Origin: Phycisphaerales bacterium UBA3158
Lineage (GTDB): Bacteria > Planctomycetota > Phycisphaerae > Phycisphaerales > SM1A02
DNA length: 6,899 bases
Assembly (NCBI GenBank): GCA_002364555.1
Contig: DEYM01000006.1
Span: 9,349 to 16,247, forward strand
Reading direction: 5' to 3'
Shown here: positions 1-4,991 of the stretch, piece after piece
How the letters are laid out: every line of letters begins with the position of its first letter
Position numbering within the stretch: the stretch's first letter is position 1
Notes under the pieces: generated by a model
What the model was told of the DNA's origin: nothing
The model's input: only the letters and a program-made list of their open reading frames with translations
The model's database searches: none
Translations under genes and position numbers: made by a program

Positions 1-390
1 GACTACCGGGACTGGCAGATACCCCTGGGCCGTAGATTCAGAGCCCTGAAGCTGTGGTTCGTGCTGCGGCACTACGGAGTGCGGGGAATCCAGACCATGG
101 TCCGTGATCACGTCGCCATGATGCAGGAGCTGGTCGATTGGATACGTCGAGATGACAGGTTCGAACTCATGGCACCGGCACCGCTCACACTGGCATGCTT
201 CTCGCACGTGGATGGTGACGAACGAACGCAGTCCATAATGGAGGCCGCCAACGCCACCGGCCAGGCTGCGTTCAGCCATGCGACCCTCAACGGCAGATAC
301 GTCATCAGATTCAGCATCGGACAGTGGCGGACCAACCGCGCCCATGTCAAAGCGGCCTGGGAACTTCTTCAGTCGCTCAGCGCTTCTTGA
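1..390 (+). CDS. Aromatic-L-amino-acid-decarboxylase-like PLP enzyme, C-terminal part
   Basis: This is the C-terminal 129 residues of a group II pyridoxal-phosphate decarboxylase. The frame is open from base 1 to the TGA at 388-390, so the start, the PLP-binding lysine and most of the active site lie outside the window. The visible part opens with DYRDWQIPLGRRFRALKLWF, the strongly conserved signature seen in DOPA/tryptophan/tyrosine decarboxylases, where it starts the small C-terminal domain. The following YGVRGIQ and DHVAM helix and the late RFSIGQWRTNRAHVKAAWELLQ segment also match the family in order and spacing. Members remove CO2 from aromatic or related L-amino acids to give amines in the cytoplasm; the substrate cannot be read from this fragment. 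An internal ATG at 61 is not a credible start because the signature lies upstream of it. The 3' end overlaps the opposite-strand STAS gene by 14 bp, so no separate terminator fits between them. The family call is firm; the substrate is unknown. Confidence 0.93.
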   Translation, partial: DYRDWQIPLGRRFRALKLWFVLRHYGVRGIQTMVRDHVAMMQELVDWIRRDDRFELMAPAPLTLACFSHVDGDERTQSIMEAANATGQAAFSHATLNGRYVIRFSIGQWRTNRAHVKAAWELLQSLSAS

Positions 391-760
391 GTGCCTTGGC
401 CAACTGCTTGTCGTTGGTGCAGATGGTGAAGAGCTTGTCCAATCTCACCATCTTCAGAAGCTGCTCGAGCTCGGACTTCACACCACCCATCACGAGATTC
501 ATCTTCCTACTGGCGGCCTGACTTCTGATATCCACAAGCATGCCTATGCCCATGCTGTTCATGAAGGTCACTTCGCTCATGTCGACCAGGAGATGACGAG
601 AGTCCTTGTCCGTTTCCAGTGCGGCCTTGAATGCCTGGACGATGATCTCCGATTCACGCTGGCCAATATTGGGTCCGACCATCCTGGCAATCAGCACGGC
701 GCCGTCGTTTTCGAAGTTGACGAAAAGCGAAGTGCCCTCGGATTGTGATGGTGTTGACAC
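377..760 (-). CDS. STAS-domain protein, anti-sigma factor antagonist type
   Basis: A 127-residue protein made of one STAS domain and little else, the usual size of SpoIIAA/RsbV-type antagonists. In those systems the unphosphorylated STAS protein binds an anti-sigma factor, and phosphorylation of a conserved serine releases it. The core motif is at residues 59-74, VDMSEVTFMNSMGIGM, equivalent to the FMDSSGLG region of SpoIIAA. Ser69 lines up with the phospho-acceptor serine, while the preceding Asp is Asn68 and the following residue is Met70. The C-terminal half (MGGVKSELEQLLKMVRLDKLF) matches the helix before the last strand. No signal peptide or membrane segment is seen. The start is GTG (758-760), chosen because a GGGGAG ribosome binding site lies 7 bases upstream and the STAS fold begins shortly after. 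It follows the receiver-GAF-kinase gene on the same strand after 73 bp, which makes that kinase a candidate regulator (inference). STAS proteins can also serve other partner-switch or stressosome roles, so a sigma-factor target is not proven. Confidence 0.9.
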   Translation of the reverse strand: MSTPSQSEGTSLFVNFENDGAVLIARMVGPNIGQRESEIIVQAFKAALETDKDSRHLLVDMSEVTFMNSMGIGMLVDIRSQAASRKMNLVMGGVKSELEQLLKMVRLDKLFTICTNDKQLAKALKKR

Positions 761-767
761 CGGTGAA

Positions 768-773
768 CTCCCC
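768..773 (-). promoter_or_regulatory. Ribosome binding site of the STAS gene
   Basis: On the minus strand the bases read GGGGAG, seven bases before the GTG at 758-760. The GGAG core pairs with the usual anti-Shine-Dalgarno sequence at normal spacing, and it decides the GTG start. It is the only convincing Shine-Dalgarno sequence in the window; the other starts lack a good one. Confidence 0.7.
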
Positions 774-779
774 TGAATG

Positions 780-795
780 GACCGTCATGACGGTC
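780..795 (-). repeat. Perfect 16-bp palindrome in the STAS leader
   Basis: GACCGTCATGACGGTC is identical to its reverse complement. As RNA it can fold into a 6-bp stem with a CAUG loop. It lies 38 bases after the kinase stop codon and six bases before the STAS ribosome binding site. No run of T follows it on the minus strand, so it is not a classic intrinsic terminator. It could be a dimeric-regulator binding site or a leader hairpin that affects translation or RNA processing of the STAS message. The palindrome is seen directly; any function is inferred. Confidence 0.6.
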
Positions 796-812
796 GTAAG
801 TGGTGAACAACT

Positions 813-841
813 AGGATAGCTGGAATTGCATTTTCAGTCGA
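813..841 (-). promoter_or_regulatory. Possible promoter for the STAS gene
   Basis: On the minus strand TCGACT (836-841) and TATCCT (813-818) are separated by 17 bases; each matches the housekeeping -35 and -10 consensus at four of six positions. The -35 overlaps the last codons and stop of the kinase gene. Transcription from here would start near 806 and carry the 780-795 palindrome in the leader. The match is modest, and planctomycete promoters are not well defined, so read-through from the kinase gene is equally possible. Confidence 0.3.
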
Positions 842-2765
842 TCTCGATTCGGTCCAGAAGCGCCTGAATATCCTCTAGGAGGGCCCAGGCGGTCTGATAC
901 CGTTCCGAGGGTTTCTTGGCCAGGCACAGACGAATGACCGTCGAGCAGTCACCAGCCAGTGAAGGGCAGATCGTTCCGGGATTCGGAATCTCCTCGGAGC
1001 ATTGAGCTTCAAGCACTTCATCCACGGTCGAGTAGTGGTTGAAGGGAGGCTGCCCCGTCGCCAGATGGTAGAAGGTGCCACCCAGTGCATAGAGATCGCT
1101 TCGATGATCGACCGGTTCCGCCCGGCATTGCTCCGGACTCATGTAGTGCGGGGTACCGACGATTCGATTGTCTCCACTCAGGTCGGTCGTGTTGGCTGCC
1201 ATGGCCAGACCGAAATCGCTGAGCTTGCCTCTGCCATCGCCATCCAGCAGGATATTGTCGGGTTTGATGTCCCTGTGGATCATGCCTCGCTTATGAGCGG
1301 CACCGAGCCCCAGACAGGCATCGCGGATGATCGAAAGGCACTTGTGGTAATCGATCGACCCTGATTCCTTGAGCATGTTCCCCGCGGTATCTCGACACAA
1401 TTCCATGACCAGATACATCGATCCGTCGAATTCCCCCACGTCGTGGATACCCACTGTCTGAGGATGATTCAATCGAGCCATCGTCCGTGCTTCGATCATG
1501 AACTGGTTGCGTACGCTGTCGATCCGTCCCGAGTGCAGCCCCAGCATCTTGATGGCGACATCGCGTTCAAGCAGCTCGTCGGTCGCCCGGAACACGACGC
1601 CCTGCATGCCGGCTCCCAGAATCGACTGCAGATGGTATCGACCGAGATTCGTTCCCACCATCGATTGGGGACTGCTCGGATCGGGAACGATGACGGGACC
1701 TACCGTATCGGCATCCGTGATGATGACCGTTTCATCCAATGATGGAATCAGTGGTGATTCCGCCACGATGGTGGCAACCAGATTGACGGCATCGGGATCC
1801 TGGAAGAACGCGTTGTTGAGGGCATGGGCGCATCGTGTCGCGAGCTGTCCGGCGATAATCTCCGATTCGGCCGTGAAGGATCCATGCTTCCGATTCAGTA
1901 CCTGTGCGACTCCGATCGGATCGCCCTTCTGATCGTGCAGTGGAAAACAGAGTACGGAATGCGTCTCGTAACCGGTCTTGCGATCGAATTCGGGATTGAA
2001 TCGATCATCTTCATAGGCATCGATAATGTTGAGCAACCGGTTCATTCCCAGAGCGGCGCCAGCCAGCCCCTCATCGGCGCTCATCCGGATCAGCGGTGAT
2101 GAATCGCCTTCCTCGAGATCTCCATGGGCCACGACCGTCAGAAGTTCATGTCGATCGGAATCGTATCGAAAGACAGAAGCCCGCTCCGCCTGGAGCGCAT
2201 CCCGAAGGATGTCGTTCATCGTTCGCAACATCGCGGCACCACCGAGACCGCTTGTCGCCTGTTCCAGTTGTCTGTCGATTGCGGGAAGATCGATCTGCCG
2301 GAGGGCATCGAGCGGTTTGATCTGCCCATTGGTTCCCTCTGGATCTGACATGAGCCGGAGAATCGACTCGACACGTCCAGCCATGATTCCCAGATTGATG
2401 GGCTTGGTGAGGTAATCCGCAACGCCTCTTTCGAATGCCCGGACGATCTGATGAGTCTTGTCTCTGGCAGACGCGGCGATCACTGGTGTGGCCTGGTCCT
2501 GCTTGCCAAGCCAATCGAGAAAGGACATGGAACCATCGGCATCGGCATCCAGAACGATCAGATCGAACGATTCCGAACGAATCTCATCCTTGGCTGATTC
2601 CGGACTTTCTGCCGTGAGCACCACATGACCCAGTGAATGGAGACTCATGGCGAGCATTCTTCTGACAAGCTCGTCCGGCTCTACAACGAGAATCCGTCCT
2701 ATCAGAGGAGTGTTGCCCTTGGTGCCCTTGGTGACCTGGGACGACTTGTCGGGAGTATCAGCCAT
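834..2765 (-). CDS. Hybrid receiver-GAF-Ser/Thr protein kinase
   Basis: A 643-residue protein with three domains and no membrane segment, so probably cytoplasmic. Residues about 22-140 form a response-regulator receiver: Asp73 (in VLDADADG) is the phospho-acceptor position, Ser99 and Lys121 (YLTKPI) fit the switch Ser/Thr and the Lys. The usual acidic pair is Glu29-Pro30, followed by Asp31. Residues about 171-325 form a GAF domain with the NIIDAYEDDRFN and TGYETHSVLCFP motifs and a degenerate NKFDE-like end (Asn291, Arg292, Phe297, Glu302). After a 50-residue acidic, Thr/Pro-rich linker, residues 375-640 form a complete Hanks-type kinase: glycine loop Gly384/386/389, Lys406 (AIK), Glu425, HRDIKPDN with catalytic Asp499, DFG at 517-519, GTPHYMSPEQ at 537-546, and Arg622 in the last helix. 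All catalytic residues are present, so an active Ser/Thr kinase is expected. ATG at 2763-2765 is used because the receiver begins soon after; no Shine-Dalgarno is seen. The gene precedes the STAS gene and diverges from the oxidoreductase gene. Signals and targets are unknown. Confidence 0.95.
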   Translation of the reverse strand: MADTPDKSSQVTKGTKGNTPLIGRILVVEPDELVRRMLAMSLHSLGHVVLTAESPESAKDEIRSESFDLIVLDADADGSMSFLDWLGKQDQATPVIAASARDKTHQIVRAFERGVADYLTKPINLGIMAGRVESILRLMSDPEGTNGQIKPLDALRQIDLPAIDRQLEQATSGLGGAAMLRTMNDILRDALQAERASVFRYDSDRHELLTVVAHGDLEEGDSSPLIRMSADEGLAGAALGMNRLLNIIDAYEDDRFNPEFDRKTGYETHSVLCFPLHDQKGDPIGVAQVLNRKHGSFTAESEIIAGQLATRCAHALNNAFFQDPDAVNLVATIVAESPLIPSLDETVIITDADTVGPVIVPDPSSPQSMVGTNLGRYHLQSILGAGMQGVVFRATDELLERDVAIKMLGLHSGRIDSVRNQFMIEARTMARLNHPQTVGIHDVGEFDGSMYLVMELCRDTAGNMLKESGSIDYHKCLSIIRDACLGLGAAHKRGMIHRDIKPDNILLDGDGRGKLSDFGLAMAANTTDLSGDNRIVGTPHYMSPEQCRAEPVDHRSDLYALGGTFYHLATGQPPFNHYSTVDEVLEAQCSEEIPNPGTICPSLAGDCSTVIRLCLAKKPSERYQTAWALLEDIQALLDRIEID

Positions 2766-2771
2766 GAAGCA

Positions 2772-4991
2772 ATGCTAAACGATAGAGTGTTCGAGGTGAT
2801 GATCAAGAAACCAAGACATGGTGGTGGATGGCCAGCGGTTCTTTATACCCTGCGAACGGCCCGGGCAACAGGAGGTCTGTGGCGGATGTGGCGAGCTCTG
2901 CGTAGCCGCAACGCCTGCAAGACCTGCGCATTGGGAATGGGTGGTCAGCGTGGTGGAATGGTCAACGAGAAAGGCCATTTTCCGGAAGTCTGCAAGAAAT
3001 CCGTACAGGCAATGGGTGCCGATCTCCAGCCCGGCATCGATTCCTCCCTCATCGAGAGTCTCTCATTCGATCGAATGGCCAAGCTGACTCCGAGGGAAAT
3101 GGAGCGGCTCGGGCGACTGACCACTCCGTTGATGGCGGGTCCCATGGATCTGGCCTATCGGCCGGTCAGCTGGGACGAGGCCATCAAGCATGTCGTTGGA
3201 GCCATGAAGACGGCTCCTCCAGATGAATCCTTCTTCTATCTCAGTGGCCGCTCGTCGAATGAAGCCGCATTCCTCATGCATGTGTTCGCGAGGCTCTGGG
3301 GAACGAACAACGTCAACAACTGCTCCTACTACTGTCATCAGGCGTCTGGAGTCGGTCTCGCCAGCGTGACCGGTTCCGGAACGGCCACGGTCACGCTCGA
3401 TGATCTGGATACATCGGATCTCGTCTTCCTGATCGGTGCCAATCCGGCATCAAACCATCCAAGACTCATGAGTTCTCTCATGAGGCTCAAGAGACGTGGT
3501 GGGAAGGTGATCGTCATCAACTCGATGCGCGAACTGGGACTCGAGCGATTCAAGGTCCCCAGCAGTGTTCGAAGCATGCTCCGGGCTACGCGCATCTCGG
3601 ATCTGTACATGCAGCCCAATATCGGTGGCGATGCGATGCTGCTCACGGGTCTGACCAAGGCGGTCATCGAGCAGGATGCGGTCGACGAGGCCTTCGTCTT
3701 CCATCACAGCGAGGGCTGGGATGATCTTGTCGAGGTCGTCAATCGGACCAGCTGGGAGCAGATCGTCAGGGAAAGCGGCGTATCACGGGAACAGATCCAG
3801 AAGGCCGCTGGTCTCTATGCCAAATCGAAGGCCAGCATCTTCTGCTGGGCGATGGGTGTGACGCATCATGCCAATGGTGTCCAGAACATCCAGCACATCG
3901 CCAATCTGGCCATATCCAGGGGAATGCTGGGTGCTGAAGGTCGCGGACTCATGCCATTGCGGGGTCACTCCAATGTGCAGGGCATCGGAAGCATGGGGGT
4001 TGTGCCGGAACTCAAGGCGCCGTTCCTGAAAGCGATGCAGGACAGATTCAACGTCAAGCTGCCGACTCGAAAGGGACTCGACACGCTGGGATGCATGGAG
4101 GCGGCCGCCAGCGGAGACATCCGACTGGCGTGGTGCCTGGGCGGCAATCTGTGGGGTTCCAATCCTGATCACGCCTTTGCCGCACGCGCCATGTCGTCCA
4201 TCGACACGGTTGTCCATCTGAATACGACACTCAACCCCGGACATGTCCATGGCCGTGGTCGACATACCATCGTCTTCCCCGTACTCGCTCGAGACGAGGA
4301 ACCGCAGTCGTCCACGCAGGAGAGCATGTTCAACTATGTCCGTGTCAGTGATGGCGGATCGCCTCGTCATGATGGCCCACGCGCCGAAAGTCAGGTCATT
4401 TCCGAGATCGCTCAGCAGGTAATGGATGAATCATCACCGGTTGACTGGAAGGAAATGGGAGATCATGCCGCCATTCGAAGGGCCATTGCGGCGGTTGTCC
4501 CCGGATACGCCTCCATCGCGGATGTCGATCATCAGGAGAAACCGGAGGACAAGGAGTTCCAGATCGATGGCAGAACGTTCCACAAGCCCTTCTTCAAGAC
4601 ACCAACCCAGCGAGCAGTCGTCCATCCTCTGATCCCCGATTCACCGGCTGCGATCGAGGATGACCAGGTTCGATTGATGACTATTCGAAGCGAAGGCCAG
4701 TTCAACACGGTCGTCTACGAGGAACACGATTTCTATCGTGGCCAGGATCGACGCGACATCATCATGATGAACGAGCAGGATCTTCGACGCATGAACATCC
4801 AGACAGACGACCGAATCATGGTCTCGACGGAAACGGGACGAATGGAAGTCGTTGCCAGAGCGTTCGATCTGCCACCGGGCAATGCCGCCATGTACTACCC
4901 GGAAGCCAATCTGCTGGTTCCGCGTCGGGTGGATCCGGCGTCGCGAACACCATCCTTCAAATGCGTCGTCGTGACCATTTCGAAGATGTGA
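2772..4991 (+). CDS. FdhF/YdeP-family molybdopterin oxidoreductase
   Basis: A 739-residue member of the bis-MGD (DMSO reductase) superfamily, closest in layout to YdeP-type 'oxidoreductase alpha (molybdopterin) subunit' proteins, which are about 760 residues. The order of motifs fits: GGW near the N-terminus (18-20), Cys49-x2-Cys52 and Cys74 where the iron-sulfur motif sits, SGRSSNEAAF (158-167), YYCHQASGVGL with Cys188 at the molybdenum-ligand position followed by His189, IGANPASNHPR (221-231), GLERF (256-260), PLRGHSNVQG (395-404), and a C-terminal cofactor-binding domain from about 630 (TIRSEGQFNTVVYEE). No Tat or other signal peptide is seen, so it is probably cytoplasmic. The substrate is not known; formate-dehydrogenase annotation would be over-reading. 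No partner Fe-S or cytochrome subunit is nearby. The frame is open back to 2637, but that stretch is antisense to the kinase receiver. I chose ATG 2772; ATG 2799, just before the conserved GGW region, is the main alternative. The TGA directly abuts the stop of the next gene. Confidence 0.93.
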   Translation: MLNDRVFEVMIKKPRHGGGWPAVLYTLRTARATGGLWRMWRALRSRNACKTCALGMGGQRGGMVNEKGHFPEVCKKSVQAMGADLQPGIDSSLIESLSFDRMAKLTPREMERLGRLTTPLMAGPMDLAYRPVSWDEAIKHVVGAMKTAPPDESFFYLSGRSSNEAAFLMHVFARLWGTNNVNNCSYYCHQASGVGLASVTGSGTATVTLDDLDTSDLVFLIGANPASNHPRLMSSLMRLKRRGGKVIVINSMRELGLERFKVPSSVRSMLRATRISDLYMQPNIGGDAMLLTGLTKAVIEQDAVDEAFVFHHSEGWDDLVEVVNRTSWEQIVRESGVSREQIQKAAGLYAKSKASIFCWAMGVTHHANGVQNIQHIANLAISRGMLGAEGRGLMPLRGHSNVQGIGSMGVVPELKAPFLKAMQDRFNVKLPTRKGLDTLGCMEAAASGDIRLAWCLGGNLWGSNPDHAFAARAMSSIDTVVHLNTTLNPGHVHGRGRHTIVFPVLARDEEPQSSTQESMFNYVRVSDGGSPRHDGPRAESQVISEIAQQVMDESSPVDWKEMGDHAAIRRAIAAVVPGYASIADVDHQEKPEDKEFQIDGRTFHKPFFKTPTQRAVVHPLIPDSPAAIEDDQVRLMTIRSEGQFNTVVYEEHDFYRGQDRRDIIMMNEQDLRRMNIQTDDRIMVSTETGRMEVVARAFDLPPGNAAMYYPEANLLVPRRVDPASRTPSFKCVVVTISKM
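2779..2806 (-). promoter_or_regulatory. Possible kinase promoter inside the oxidoreductase 5' end
   Basis: On the minus strand TTGATC (2801-2806) and TATCGT (2779-2784) are 16 bases apart, each with four of six consensus bases. Transcription would begin only about five bases before the kinase ATG, so the message would be nearly leaderless, in keeping with the lack of a ribosome binding site. Because only about 6 bp separate the two divergent start codons, any kinase promoter near the gene must lie within the first codons of the oxidoreductase. The element match itself is weak. Confidence 0.2.

Noticed and set aside
278..748. Plus-strand frame of 156 codons covering most of the STAS gene
   Set aside because: It overlaps the decarboxylase end and is antisense to the STAS motif; its translation resembles no family I know.
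2715..2732. Tandem 9-bp repeat (GCCCTTGGT twice)
   Set aside because: It encodes Thr-Lys-Gly twice in the flexible kinase N-terminus. Two copies are too few to suggest phase variation or a regulatory role.
2637..2771. Upstream extension of the oxidoreductase by 45 codons
   Set aside because: This stretch is antisense to the start of the kinase receiver domain, and the oxidoreductase family similarity begins only around the GGW motif after 2799.
3783..4370. Minus-strand frame of 195 codons inside the oxidoreductase
   Set aside because: It is opposite conserved molybdopterin-binding motifs and has no features of its own; a shadow.
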